Source: Lachnospiraceae bacterium (GTDB lineage: Bacteria; Bacillota_A; Clostridia; Lachnospirales; Lachnospiraceae). Taken from it: a stretch of 19,832 nt of DNA. The notes beneath the pieces were generated by a model. The model was not told the DNA's origin and ran no database searches. It saw only the letters and a program-made list of their open reading frames with translations. The translations under genes were made by a program, and so were the position numbers. Location: assembly GCA_016287765.1 (NCBI GenBank), contig JAEEWS010000047.1:1-19832 (forward strand). The letters run 5' to 3'. This document shows positions 1 through 7,245 of the stretch, piece by piece; the stretch's first letter is position 1; each line of letters opens with the position of its first letter.

Positions 1-133
1 TAGAGGTTCATTTTGGCGCTGCGCGCCGAAAAATGAACCTCTAACCCCGTCCCCAAAGGGTCAAAAAAGTGAGCCACTAACCCCGTCCCCGGGTGTCAAA
101 AAGTGAACCCCTAACCCCGTCCCCAAAGGGTCA
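1..133. repeat. Left array of CCCCGTCCCC repeat units
   Basis: Three direct units lie at 34-63, 70-98 and 104-133. Each starts TGA(A/G)CC, continues with a variable base pair and CTAACCCCGTCCCC, and ends near GGGTCA or GTGTCA. Units are 29-30 bp and are separated by short A-rich stretches. Bases 1-14 are the reverse complement of 30-43, and between them lies a GC-rich core (15-27), so 1-43 can fold as a hairpin. The array runs off the left edge. Each unit carries TGA at its 5' end on either strand. No transposase is visible here. A REP/MITE-like intergenic element is an inference from the dispersed, palindromic layout. Confidence 0.9.
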
Positions 134-139
134 TTTTAG

Positions 140-168
140 TTTACATATTGCGGGAAATATGCTATTTT
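140..168 (+). promoter_or_regulatory. Candidate promoter for the membrane protein at 212
   Basis: TTTACA at 140-145 and TATTTT at 163-168 are separated by 17 bp. The -10 is a weak match (4 of 6). It begins just after the last repeat unit of the left array, so the gene appears to have its own promoter. Confidence 0.45.
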
Positions 169-211
169 AGATGTGGAGTTTAGAAAAAATTTAATAAAGG
201 GGGAACTTGTA

Positions 212-1060
212 ATGAAGGAAAAAAAGCCGGAATTACGTGACATTGTGAGATGGATCCTGTTAGGATTCATGGCTGTAGCGGCAGTGGTTTTTTTGGTGCT
301 TTATATAAAAGCATCGAAGACCTTGTATTTTGATTATGACGGATACCTGCTGGAAGTTTATGAGCAGGATGGGGTAATCGAGTATACGGGAAAGATCGGC
401 GGAGCTCGGATAACTTTTACGGCAGATACGGTTAACCGGGTGGTGTCGATAGTTGCCGATGAAAAGAAACTCGGACCTTACAGAGTTATGACCGATCCTT
501 ATGATATCAGCAAAAAGGAAGGGGAAGAAGAAAAGTTTAAGTTCTATCTTTCCGAGGGCGAAAATGTCATATATGCAGCCGATGTGAATGTGGTCTGGGG
601 AGTAAGCGCAGACTTCAGAAGGACGGATGGCCCGAAGTACAGCGGTAATCCGGAATGGACACTGAACAGAAACGGTCTGGTAACGGTAACGAACGGTGAG
701 CAATTTGTTTATATAGGGCCGGAACCAAAGTGTATGTTTGAAATGCTCTTTGATAACAAAGCAACAAGCACCGTATGGTGGGGATTGTATGTTTTCGGAC
801 TGATCCTTTTTGCGGCAGGCGCCGGAACTCTGCTTATCAGGGAGAAGTGGTACAATCTTAAACACCCGATACCGATCACTTATCGTGACGAATGGTACAA
901 TAAGACGGATCCGCTGGCAAATGTAAAATATTCCAGGGAATTTAAAGAAAGCGATTACAACGAAGCAAAACCTTCTAAGACTTTTGTGGTATTAAATACC
1001 ATATTGGCATTGGTTTTTGTCTTTGCCGGTGTGATAGTTCTGATACTCGGAGCGGTATAA
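212..1060 (+). CDS. Membrane protein of unknown function, 282 aa
   Basis: I do not recognise a family. The start at 212 is chosen because AAGGGGGAAC sits just upstream; the frame is open back to 173 without a better ribosome site. Visible layout: short basic cytosolic N-terminus, membrane segment at about 12-32, a beta-rich, charged middle region (about 35-185) that is probably outside the cell, a second membrane segment at about 189-210 starting WWGLYVFGL, a polar stretch rich in Tyr and Lys (about 211-255), and a third membrane segment at about 257-281 at the very C-terminus. It stands alone between a repeat array and a terminator, so context gives no function. The reading frame is intact. 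Confidence 0.8.
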   Translation: MKEKKPELRDIVRWILLGFMAVAAVVFLVLYIKASKTLYFDYDGYLLEVYEQDGVIEYTGKIGGARITFTADTVNRVVSIVADEKKLGPYRVMTDPYDISKKEGEEEKFKFYLSEGENVIYAADVNVVWGVSADFRRTDGPKYSGNPEWTLNRNGLVTVTNGEQFVYIGPEPKCMFEMLFDNKATSTVWWGLYVFGLILFAAGAGTLLIREKWYNLKHPIPITYRDEWYNKTDPLANVKYSREFKESDYNEAKPSKTFVVLNTILALVFVFAGVIVLILGAV

Positions 1061-1069
1061 AGGACATAA

Positions 1070-1097
1070 GGGGCCTGATAAAGGCCCTATTTTTTTG
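1070..1097 (+). terminator. Intrinsic terminator after the 212-1060 gene
   Basis: GGGCCT at 1071-1076 pairs with AGGCCC at 1082-1087 around a 5-base loop, followed by a T run at 1090-1096. It starts 10 bp after the stop codon. Confidence 0.85.
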
Positions 1098-1126
1098 TTG
1101 AAGAGTTTAAGGATTACGGATATAAT
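1098..1126 (+). promoter_or_regulatory. Promoter of the nudC operon
   Basis: TTGAAG at 1098-1103, 17-bp spacer, perfect TATAAT at 1121-1126. It lies directly behind the preceding terminator and 38 bp before the start at 1164. Confidence 0.75.
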
Positions 1127-1163
1127 TAGACGAAATACAAGATAAAAATTGTATGGAGGCAAC

Positions 1164-1982
1164 ATGATCCAGGACATTTATCCGAAAAGGTTAAATAACA
1201 GCTTTACAGACCTAAAGCTTAGAGACGAGGATATCCTTCTTTTTTTTGATGAAACGGGAAAAATACTGGTAAATATTTCTGAAGGGCATATATCTTATCC
1301 ACGGGGAAATGAGAAACATAACGGAAGGTCCGTGTATCTTTTTTCCATAGATGAAAGGTACTTTCTTTCATTGGACGAAACGGAGCATACAAAGGAAGGC
1401 TTTTCCTATTATAAACCCGCTGATATGAGAAATATGTGCAGGGAAGAAGAAATGCTGGCTGTCTTTACCGCCTATCATTTGTGGAGATGGTACGCAGACA
1501 ACAGATTCTGCGGCAGGTGCGGTACAGGTCTTGAGCTTGATAAAAAGGAAAGAGCATTGAGATGCCCCAAGTGCGGTAACGTGATCTATCCACGCATAAA
1601 TCCGGCTGTTATAGTGGGAGTGATAAACGGTGATAAGATCCTTATCACCAGATACAATCGGGGCTTTGCCCATAATGCGCTGGTGGCAGGGTTTACCGAG
1701 ATCGGAGAAACTCTGGAAGAGACTGTGGCAAGAGAAGTCAAGGAAGAAGCAGGCTTAAATATAAAAAACATAAGATATTATAAGTCCCAGCCCTGGGGAA
1801 CGGCTCAGGACGTTCTTATGGGCTTCTATTGCTATGTTGACGGAGATGATACAATAATAAGGGACAGTAACGAACTTAAATATGCCGAATGGGTAAAGCG
1901 TGAGGACATAGTTCTGCAGCCCGACGGACTTAGCCTTACCAATGAGATGATGAAGATGTTTAAGGAAAACAGGGAGAGCTGA
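1164..1982 (+). CDS. nudC: NudC-type NADH pyrophosphatase (Nudix hydrolase)
   Basis: Hydrolyses NADH/NAD to a mononucleotide plus AMP; the family also removes NAD caps from RNA. The protein is 272 aa. Start at 1164 follows GGAGG at 1155-1159; an upstream in-frame TTG at 1149 would place that ribosome site inside the gene. A zinc ribbon has Cys at 116, 119, 134 and 137 (CGRCG, CPKCG). The Nudix box spans 176-198, with the expected G-x5-E-x7-REVxEEAGL pattern and catalytic glutamates in REVKEE. After it comes SQPW at 208-211, the hallmark separating NudC from other Nudix enzymes, although the usual PFP that follows is GTA here. It leads an operon with the zinc-ribbon membrane protein 8 bp downstream. 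The NADH pyrophosphatase assignment is firm; preference for capped RNA is not decidable from sequence. Confidence 0.93.
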   Translation: MIQDIYPKRLNNSFTDLKLRDEDILLFFDETGKILVNISEGHISYPRGNEKHNGRSVYLFSIDERYFLSLDETEHTKEGFSYYKPADMRNMCREEEMLAVFTAYHLWRWYADNRFCGRCGTGLELDKKERALRCPKCGNVIYPRINPAVIVGVINGDKILITRYNRGFAHNALVAGFTEIGETLEETVAREVKEEAGLNIKNIRYYKSQPWGTAQDVLMGFYCYVDGDDTIIRDSNELKYAEWVKREDIVLQPDGLSLTNEMMKMFKENRES

Positions 1983-1990
1983 CAAAAGAT

Positions 1991-2488
1991 ATGCTCAGAT
2001 ATTGCGCCAAATGCAAAAAGGAATTCGACTTTCCGCCCCGGGCGATAACGGCGGCGGCTCCTCTAATATGCCCGGAATGCGGCAGCGAGATACCCAAAGA
2101 GAGCAGAAGACCGGATCATGGTCTGGAAGCGGACAGAAGTGAGGAAAAGATAGGAAAAGCGGCATCGGTGATCTTTCATATGATATATATCTTTTATATA
2201 TCCATGGCCCTTATCGGAAGCATAGGTTATGTTACGGGCTTCCATGCGCTGCTCTATGTTACCGCGGGGATCTCATTGGCAGTTTACGTGGTCCAGGCCA
2301 TAGCTCATGTTACCGCATTTCCTACCGGAGTCATATTCATCCCGCTGGGCGCAATAGCCGGCTACCTTATATTTAAAGGTCTGCCGGGAGCATGCCTTGG
2401 CATAAATATTGTCTTCGCCGTAAGACATATACTAAGGGACATAGTGTTCAGGTTTATCTTTTGGCTTATCGGAAAAAGTCAGCAGTAA
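1991..2488 (+). CDS. Zinc-ribbon membrane protein, unknown function, 165 aa
   Basis: The N-terminus carries a rubredoxin-like or zinc-ribbon knuckle pair: Cys5, Cys8, Cys27 and Cys30 (CAKC, CPEC). A charged linker (about 31-57) follows, then three or four hydrophobic segments between about 60 and 160, ending in a basic tail. The start is 8 bp after the nudC stop, with only a weak purine stretch (GGGAGAG) as ribosome site, so translation is probably coupled to nudC. The next gene starts 24 bp downstream. I know no function; cytosolic metal ribbon plus membrane body is all that can be read. Confidence 0.8.
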   Translation: MLRYCAKCKKEFDFPPRAITAAAPLICPECGSEIPKESRRPDHGLEADRSEEKIGKAASVIFHMIYIFYISMALIGSIGYVTGFHALLYVTAGISLAVYVVQAIAHVTAFPTGVIFIPLGAIAGYLIFKGLPGACLGINIVFAVRHILRDIVFRFIFWLIGKSQQ

Positions 2489-2512
2489 AGGATATATGAG
2501 GTTAAACTGTTT

Positions 2513-3187
2513 ATGATCAGAAACGTGGATCTTAATGAGATCTCAGACGGAAAACTCTATGAAGCCAATGATATGGTGAAACTTGGAGTGGAGGAATGCG
2601 CCGGCTGCCATGCCTGCTGTTGCGGAACGGGAGCAACATTGAACCTGGATCCCTATGACATATATCGGCTGGAAGCGGGGCTGGGACTGAGTTTTAAAGA
2701 ACTTCTGGCAAAGCATTTGGAGCTTCGGGTGGCGGACGGAGTCATCATGCCTTTTTTAAGGATGGATAAGGCATTGACGGTTACATCGGGGGAAACTCCG
2801 GTAACAGAAAAAGAGGCCTGCACCTTCCTTAACGATCTTGGGAGATGCAGCATCCATGACTGTCGGCCGGGCATATGCAGACTCTTCCCGTTAGGACGGA
2901 TATACGAAGGAAACGGACATAAGTACATACTTATGGAAAATGAGTGTCACAAGGAACGAAGGGTGAAGGTCAAGATCAAAAAGTGGCTGGAAACCCCGGA
3001 ATTTCAAAGGTATGAGGAATATGTGGACAGGTGGCATCATTATTTATCGCAGATCACGGATCATGCGAGAGAAATGTCTGAAGAGGAACTGAAGAGGAAA
3101 AACATGGCTGTGCTGCAATTGTTTTACTTTTTGGACTATGAAACTTCAGAGGATTTTTACGAACAATTTTACAAGAGGATCGGATGA
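2513..3187 (+). CDS. YkgJ-family cysteine-cluster protein
   Basis: 224 aa. Cysteines cluster at 29, 32, 35, 36 and 37 (CAGCHACCC) and again at 103, 112, 117 and 122 in a stretch reading CSIHDCRPGICRLFPLG, the signature of the YkgJ/UPF0153 family, predicted to bind zinc or iron or an Fe-S cluster. Family length is usually 100-250 aa and the motif order is as expected. There are no membrane segments; the C-terminal third is helical and charged. A weak ATGAGG lies 12 bp before the start. It is last in the operon with nudC, before a strong terminator. The family's biochemical role is not established, so only the metal-binding character is claimed. Confidence 0.85.
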   Translation: MIRNVDLNEISDGKLYEANDMVKLGVEECAGCHACCCGTGATLNLDPYDIYRLEAGLGLSFKELLAKHLELRVADGVIMPFLRMDKALTVTSGETPVTEKEACTFLNDLGRCSIHDCRPGICRLFPLGRIYEGNGHKYILMENECHKERRVKVKIKKWLETPEFQRYEEYVDRWHHYLSQITDHAREMSEEELKRKNMAVLQLFYFLDYETSEDFYEQFYKRIG

Positions 3188-3213
3188 TACGGATAATTCC
3201 GGGATCATCGTGA

Positions 3214-3247
3214 AAACAGCCCAGGTTGGAACCCGGCTGTTTTTTTT
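3214..3247 (+). terminator. Intrinsic terminator of the nudC operon
   Basis: AAACAGCC at 3214-3221 pairs with GGCTGTTT at 3235-3242, with a further GGTT/ACC helix inside, followed by an uninterrupted T run to 3247. It sits 26 bp after the stop at 3187. Confidence 0.9.
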
Positions 3248-3295
3248 GCCTTGCGCCTTGCTATTCAGCCTTGTTTTATGGAAAAAAGAAAAAAA

Positions 3296-3402
3296 TTATC
3301 GATAAACGTTAAAAAGGTGTTGACAAACATTAAACAGGGTGGTAATATACAGCCATAGCAAGTTTATCGATAAACATTAAATAATTAACTTTAAACATTT
3401 TA
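3296..3402 (+). promoter_or_regulatory. Promoter and repeated operator-like sites of the DUF2975/XRE operon
   Basis: A strong promoter is seen: TTGACA at 3320-3325, 17-bp spacer, TAATAT at 3343-3348. The 10-mer AAAC(A/G)TTAAA occurs at 3304, 3325 and 3372, and an 8-of-10 match at 3393. The first and third copies are preceded by the palindrome TTATCGATAA (3296-3305) and TTTATCGATAAA (3363-3374). Within each pair the copies are 21 bp apart, about two helical turns; one pair covers the -35/spacer and the other the transcript start region. This is the layout of an operator for cooperative repression, and the XRE protein of the same operon is the obvious candidate (inference). Confidence 0.75.
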
Positions 3403-3414
3403 TGGAGGATTGTT

Positions 3415-4119
3415 ATGAACAAGGAAATAGCTATAGGAAAGATCAATAAGATCGGAAGAGTTGCAGGAATAATCACTATTATCGCAAGAATATTTGTTAT
3501 CCTGGGTATAACCGGATGTATATTGGGCACAGTGGCAGTTGCCCTTCTTCCCAAGAATCTGATCAGTTATAAGTTTGAAGGCGGTTTTCACGGGTATTTT
3601 GACACTACGGTGCTGGGCGGTGAAGAAGAGCAAAAGGCTGCACAAAAGATCGTGGATCAGGCAAATGTAAATATTAAGTTAAATGGTGTTGATTACGATG
3701 ATGTTCATTTTGAAATTTTGGACAACGGTAAGGTTGAGATGATGGCAAAGGCTCATGCACATGAAGTTGATTTCAGAAAGAGCATAATGAAGGTTACCGT
3801 GACCGGAGCTGTAGTCTGTGCTTTTGCCATAGTTTCTCTTACTTTCCTTATTATCCTTTGCAGACATTTTGAGCATTGCACCACACCCTTCAGTGACGAG
3901 ATCATAAGAAGCTTAAAGAATTTTGCATATTCCCTGATCCCCTGGGTTTTGATAAAGACCATTACAAATACCATATTTTCCGGCAGTATAATGGGATCCT
4001 TTGATATGGATGTTACCATTGACCTTTCAATGGTTGTCATAGTGCTTGTTATATTGGCTCTTGCTTATATCTTCAGTTACGGCGCGGTTTTACAGCGTGA
4101 ATCGGATGAAACTTTATAA
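3415..4119 (+). CDS. DUF2975 membrane protein (YoaS-like)
   Basis: 234 aa. Membrane segments at about 18-43, 122-148, 165-185 and 200-222. Between the first two is a polar domain of about 75 residues, probably extracytoplasmic, with FEGGFHGYFDTT. The C-terminal part matches DUF2975: FEHCTTPFSDEIIRSLK before the third segment, and the family ending YGAVLQRESDETL. Start at 3415 follows TGGAGGA. The 15-bp gap to the XRE gene makes a two-gene operon, the same pairing as yoaS-yozG in Bacillus subtilis. The family has no settled function; a membrane sensor or anchor working with the XRE partner is my inference. Confidence 0.88.
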   Translation: MNKEIAIGKINKIGRVAGIITIIARIFVILGITGCILGTVAVALLPKNLISYKFEGGFHGYFDTTVLGGEEEQKAAQKIVDQANVNIKLNGVDYDDVHFEILDNGKVEMMAKAHAHEVDFRKSIMKVTVTGAVVCAFAIVSLTFLIILCRHFEHCTTPFSDEIIRSLKNFAYSLIPWVLIKTITNTIFSGSIMGSFDMDVTIDLSMVVIVLVILALAYIFSYGAVLQRESDETL

Positions 4120-4134
4120 GAGAAAGGGGTAAAG

Positions 4135-4365
4135 ATGGGTAAGATAATTTTAAGACTGGACAGGGTCATGGCAGACAGGAAGATGAGCCTGAATGAACTC
4201 TCGGAAAAAGTGGGAGTAAGCAACGTAAACCTTTCAAAGATAAAGACCGGAAAGATAAGTGCCATCAGATTTTCAACCCTGGAATCCATTTGCGATACTT
4301 TGAACTGTCAGCCGGGAGATATACTGGAATACGATCCCGATGCAAGATCGGAGGAAAGTGAATAA
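4135..4365 (+). CDS. YozG-like XRE/Cro-C1 transcriptional regulator, 76 aa
   Basis: A bare helix-turn-helix protein. The XRE fold covers about residues 5-65: LNELSEKVGVSNVNLSKIKTG is the turn and recognition helix region, and IRFSTLESICDTLNCQPGDILEY is the closing helices and tail typical of the YozG group. No ligand domain or membrane segment is present, so any signal must come from a partner. AAAGGGG lies 8 bp before the start. It follows the DUF2975 gene by 15 bp and precedes a perfect terminator. It is the likely reader of the repeated sites at 3296-3402 (inference). Confidence 0.92.
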   Translation: MGKIILRLDRVMADRKMSLNELSEKVGVSNVNLSKIKTGKISAIRFSTLESICDTLNCQPGDILEYDPDARSEESE

Positions 4366-4391
4366 AGAAAAACAGGACGGAATCTGATATG

Positions 4392-4432
4392 TACCCTCTT
4401 TACCGGATAACCGGTAAGGAGGGTATATTTTT
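4392..4432 (+). terminator. Strong intrinsic terminator between convergent genes
   Basis: A 15-bp stem with one G-U pair (4392-4406 with 4411-4425) and a 4-base loop, then TATTTTTG. It ends the DUF2975/XRE operon. The other strand lacks a T run on its downstream side, so it mainly serves the plus strand, but the stem may also slow the convergent transcript that ends at 4437. Confidence 0.92.
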
Positions 4433-4436
4433 GTGC

Positions 4437-6269
4437 TCACTCATCTTTTTCTGCCAGATGTTTCATGGCACGTGCATCATTAAGGACAATTGCAAGGGAT
4501 GAAGTCAGATGTCTGTATTTTTCGGCTTTTTCTTTATCGGCTGCGAAATTATATGCCTGAGACAGATAGTAATTAATGTTCAGCAGGTTTCCGAGATGGA
4601 AGCTGCAAGAACTAAAATCCCATTGGTCCATACGGGCCAAAAGAAGGTCGTACATCCTGTTCTCACCCAGATATCGTACGTATTTTGACAGGGTGGGGGC
4701 AAGATGATTTTTCTTCCATAGCAGTCCAAAATCATTTTGAGTGGAGTATTCGTAGATCTTTTGAAAGTAGTAGGGGGCGTCAAAATGGTTTTCGGAAAAA
4801 GCAATGGCATTTACCATGACAGTAACAAGACTCATTTCGGCCCAGGATAATCTGTAAGAGGAAATATTACTAATGTCAAAGCCGGGCAAAGTAATGTTCA
4901 GGGCCTTTTTGCAAAGGGATATGATCTCATCTTTGTTTTCTGTCAGCTGGGTCATAAAAAGAAGGTATTGCTGCCTGATCAGAGGATCCGTTTCCGACAA
5001 AGGCTCCAATTGGACAGTGTATTGCCGGTAGTGCTCTCTGTCCATCTTATAGTGACCGGTCAGGATCTCTTTGATATGGTTAAATTCCGCCTCTTCCCGA
5101 TCACCGTAGAAAACAAATTCATTGGTAAACCCAAGACGTTCAAGCAGATATTGTGTTACCGGGATACCCGGATTTAAGGAGCCGTTTTCGAACCTGCTTA
5201 AAGTGGATTTATTGCAAAGACCGTTACAAAGGGTTTGCTGGGAAAGACCCTGAGCCTTACGTGAAGAGAGGATGATGTTTCCCAGAGTAACCACATTTTT
5301 TTTATAAATATCAAAGAAACCGTCGGTCATTCCTTCGGGCATATCAAGTGAAAGCGGGTGAAACTCCGGGAGGTTTTTGGGCTGTTTAAGATGAGCCGGA
5401 ATATCTGCATCCGATAGATCGTATTTCTTCCGCAAAAAGTGGGCCCAAAAGGGAAAATAAACATCTGCGGTTTCCAGTGAGGCATATATCCCGTCAACCT
5501 TTTTGTTTGAACCGCTTACACCCATGAAAAACACCGCCGGGATCAAAAAGGTGTGGATACCTGTCTTCAAAGACAATATTTGAAGCTGTTTTGAAGAACG
5601 GAAAGTATTTTTACGATCCTTTATGAAATATAAATAAAGGCTTTGGATAAATGCATATAAAAGATGGGCATTAGGATCATCCTCACAGTGATTTTTTAAC
5701 TGATCGAGAATTGAAGAGCAAATGAGTTTATTACCTTTTTTTAAAAGCTCAAATAAGGCAATAAAAAGGATAAGTTTCTTTTCGGTAATGTTATAGCAGG
5801 AAGGCTGAAGGTTCGAAAGATCAAGATCGGGCTGTGCAAGTTTCACGGCTTCTTTTAAAGCAGCGATCATCCGGTCCGGATCCTGTTCTTCATCAAAGAT
5901 CAATATATAGGAATAAAGAGACAGCCAGGTTTGATAATAAAATTTATTTGAGTTGAATTTTTTGGCTGCCGTTTGTTCAAGTTCGGAAAAAGCCGGTTCG
6001 ATCTTACCGTGATCTATGTAGTGCTTTGCTGAGGAAAGATGTATGTAACACTCATGATCGTTCATGCTTTCGAACAGGGGATATACTTCCAGAGGCTTTC
6101 CCAGCTTTGACATCAGTGCCGAAAAGGTGGATGGGCTTATTCCGTACTTCCCTGTTTCAAAATTGCTGAGTGCGATAGCGGAACAGATCCCTTCGGCCAG
6201 TTGATTTTGGGACAGACCGGCTTGTAACCTGGCATCTTTAATTGTTTGAGAAGCACTTAAAATTCCCAT
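4437..6269 (-). CDS. Double XRE-domain regulator with helical repeats (duplicated Rgg/PlcR-like layout)
   Basis: 610 aa. Start at 6269 is chosen because GGCGGGG lies just upstream; the frame stays open to 6716 but that part overlaps the divergent ABC gene and the promoter. Two XRE helix-turn-helix domains are visible, at about 8-60 (ARLQAGLSQNQLAEGICS, SNFETGKYGIS) and at 328-382 (RKAQGLSQQTLCNGLCN, SRFENGSLNPG). Each is followed by about 230-260 residues of helical, TPR-like sequence. The halves match each other: AxKLAQPDLDLSNL near 141-154 corresponds to ALNITLPGFDISNI near 456-469. XRE plus TPR-like repeats is the plan of Rgg/PlcR/PrgX peptide-sensing regulators, which are normally about 280-320 aa with one XRE domain, so this looks like two such units in one chain. 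It is divergent from an ABC exporter. Peptide sensing is an inference. Confidence 0.85.
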   Translation of the reverse strand: MGILSASQTIKDARLQAGLSQNQLAEGICSAIALSNFETGKYGISPSTFSALMSKLGKPLEVYPLFESMNDHECYIHLSSAKHYIDHGKIEPAFSELEQTAAKKFNSNKFYYQTWLSLYSYILIFDEEQDPDRMIAALKEAVKLAQPDLDLSNLQPSCYNITEKKLILFIALFELLKKGNKLICSSILDQLKNHCEDDPNAHLLYAFIQSLYLYFIKDRKNTFRSSKQLQILSLKTGIHTFLIPAVFFMGVSGSNKKVDGIYASLETADVYFPFWAHFLRKKYDLSDADIPAHLKQPKNLPEFHPLSLDMPEGMTDGFFDIYKKNVVTLGNIILSSRKAQGLSQQTLCNGLCNKSTLSRFENGSLNPGIPVTQYLLERLGFTNEFVFYGDREEAEFNHIKEILTGHYKMDREHYRQYTVQLEPLSETDPLIRQQYLLFMTQLTENKDEIISLCKKALNITLPGFDISNISSYRLSWAEMSLVTVMVNAIAFSENHFDAPYYFQKIYEYSTQNDFGLLWKKNHLAPTLSKYVRYLGENRMYDLLLARMDQWDFSSCSFHLGNLLNINYYLSQAYNFAADKEKAEKYRHLTSSLAIVLNDARAMKHLAEKDE

Positions 6270-6335
6270 ATTTAAATTCCCCGCCTTATCAAACGAACCG
6301 TGTCCGCTTGTAACCCACTTAAACTGTACCGCTTC

Positions 6336-6364
6336 AGTATAGCAAATGTAGGGGAGGCGGGCAA
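6336..6364 (-). promoter_or_regulatory. Promoter of the double-XRE regulator gene
   Basis: On the minus strand TTGCCC (6359-6364) and TATACT (6336-6341) are separated by 17 bp, about 67 bp before the start at 6269. It overlaps the ribosome site and start of the small frame at 6364 on the other strand. Confidence 0.6.
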
Positions 6365-6459
6365 TGGACAGATTCGGATTTTTTGTGAAAAATAAAGAAA
6401 ACAGAAACTTTTTTGTTGCCTTTATAATAAATTGTGGCAGAAAGAGAGGTGAATTATAG
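6364..6459 (+). CDS. Possible small ORF of 31 aa in the divergent region
   Basis: An ATG at 6364 lies 6 bp after GGGGAGG (6351-6357), a near-ideal ribosome site. The 31-residue product begins MDRFGFFVKNK, has a hydrophobic middle (NFFVAFIIN) and one Cys, and ends basic (GRKRGEL). It sits between an Rgg/PlcR-like regulator and an ABC exporter, where a signal peptide could be encoded. Against it: the same bases hold the divergent promoter, the best plus-strand promoter I see (6432-6460) would start transcription after the ORF, and the C-terminus is charged, unlike known short hydrophobic pheromones. A candidate only. Confidence 0.25.
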   Translation: MDRFGFFVKNKENRNFFVAFIINCGRKRGEL

Positions 6460-6460
6460 T
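6432..6460 (+). promoter_or_regulatory. Candidate promoter of the ABC exporter operon
   Basis: TTGTGG at 6432-6437, 17-bp spacer, TATAGT at 6455-6460, about 56 bp before the start at 6517. A perfect TATAAT also occurs at 6423-6428 but lacks a recognisable -35. Either may be used. Confidence 0.4.
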
Positions 6461-6516
6461 AAAACCGTGAATATACACAGACCCGGAAGATTTTAAAGGG
6501 TTTGGAGGGAGGAAAA

Positions 6517-7245
6517 ATGGAACTTAAGGTAAATGATCTTTCAAAGGAAATAGAAGGTGTCCGGATACTTGAGAACATAAATATGGAGATAAAAAGCGGA
6601 GAAGCCGTGGCACTTGTGGGAGCAAACGGAGCGGGAAAGACCACACTTTTAAACTGCATATTGAACATATACACAAAGTATACCGGTGAGATATTTTTGG
6701 AACGGCAAAATATCAAAGATAAGATAGATCCCGGAATCCGCAGAAAAATAGCCTTTATCCTTGATACTACAGGATTGTTTGTGCCGCTTACCGCATGGGA
6801 AAATATTGAATTTTACGATCGATTGTACAATCCCGACAGCAGCAGTAAAGAACGGAGCGAACGTCTTTCGGAAATATTTGAAAAAATATCACTTAAGAGA
6901 AAAGAAAAAGGGAGGATAACCGGGTTTTCCAAAGGGATGAAGCAAAGACTTGCCATAGGACGTACAATGGTTAATGAACCTGAAATGATAGTTTTGGATG
7001 AGCCTTATCTGGGGCTGGATGTGGAAGGTAAATGTTTTCTGACGGAATATCTTTTAAATCTTAAGAAGAGGGGATGCACCATTCTTTTAAGCTCCCATGA
7101 TCTGACCGAGATAGAAAAGGTGTGCGACAGGGCAGTGTTCATAAAAGAGGGCAGGGTGAAGGACGAAAAAAGACTGGATCACCAAAGTGACAATGAAACA
7201 AGAAAGTCCGAGCTGGAGAAAATGTATGAAAAGGTGCTGATGTAA
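6517..7245 (+). CDS. ABC transporter ATP-binding protein, BcrA/CcmA-like
   Basis: 242 aa. Energises the two membrane proteins encoded next. Walker A GANGAGKT at 35-42, signature FSKGMKQR at 137-144 in place of the textbook LSGGQ, Walker B IVLDEP at 158-163, D-loop GLD and H-loop His194. The Q-loop position reads ILDTTGLFVPLTAWENI, without Gln; BcrA-type drug and lantibiotic exporters carry a similar pattern (I-E-xPGxYxxLTAxEN). ATG 6517 follows GGAGGGAGG; an upstream TTG at 6502 overlaps that site. The stop overlaps the next start by one base. Self-protection against, or export of, a peptide is likely from the subfamily, but the substrate is unknown. Confidence 0.9.
   Translation: MELKVNDLSKEIEGVRILENINMEIKSGEAVALVGANGAGKTTLLNCILNIYTKYTGEIFLERQNIKDKIDPGIRRKIAFILDTTGLFVPLTAWENIEFYDRLYNPDSSSKERSERLSEIFEKISLKRKEKGRITGFSKGMKQRLAIGRTMVNEPEMIVLDEPYLGLDVEGKCFLTEYLLNLKKRGCTILLSSHDLTEIEKVCDRAVFIKEGRVKDEKRLDHQSDNETRKSELEKMYEKVLM

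Noticed and set aside
1..133. CRISPR-like array at the left edge
   Set aside because: Units are spaced by only 5-6 A-rich bases, the spacers are not unique sequences, units occur in both orientations elsewhere, and no cas genes are present.
6270..6716. N-terminal extension of the minus-strand regulator
   Set aside because: It runs through the divergent promoter region and into the ABC ATPase gene; the XRE domain and a ribosome site fit the start at 6269.
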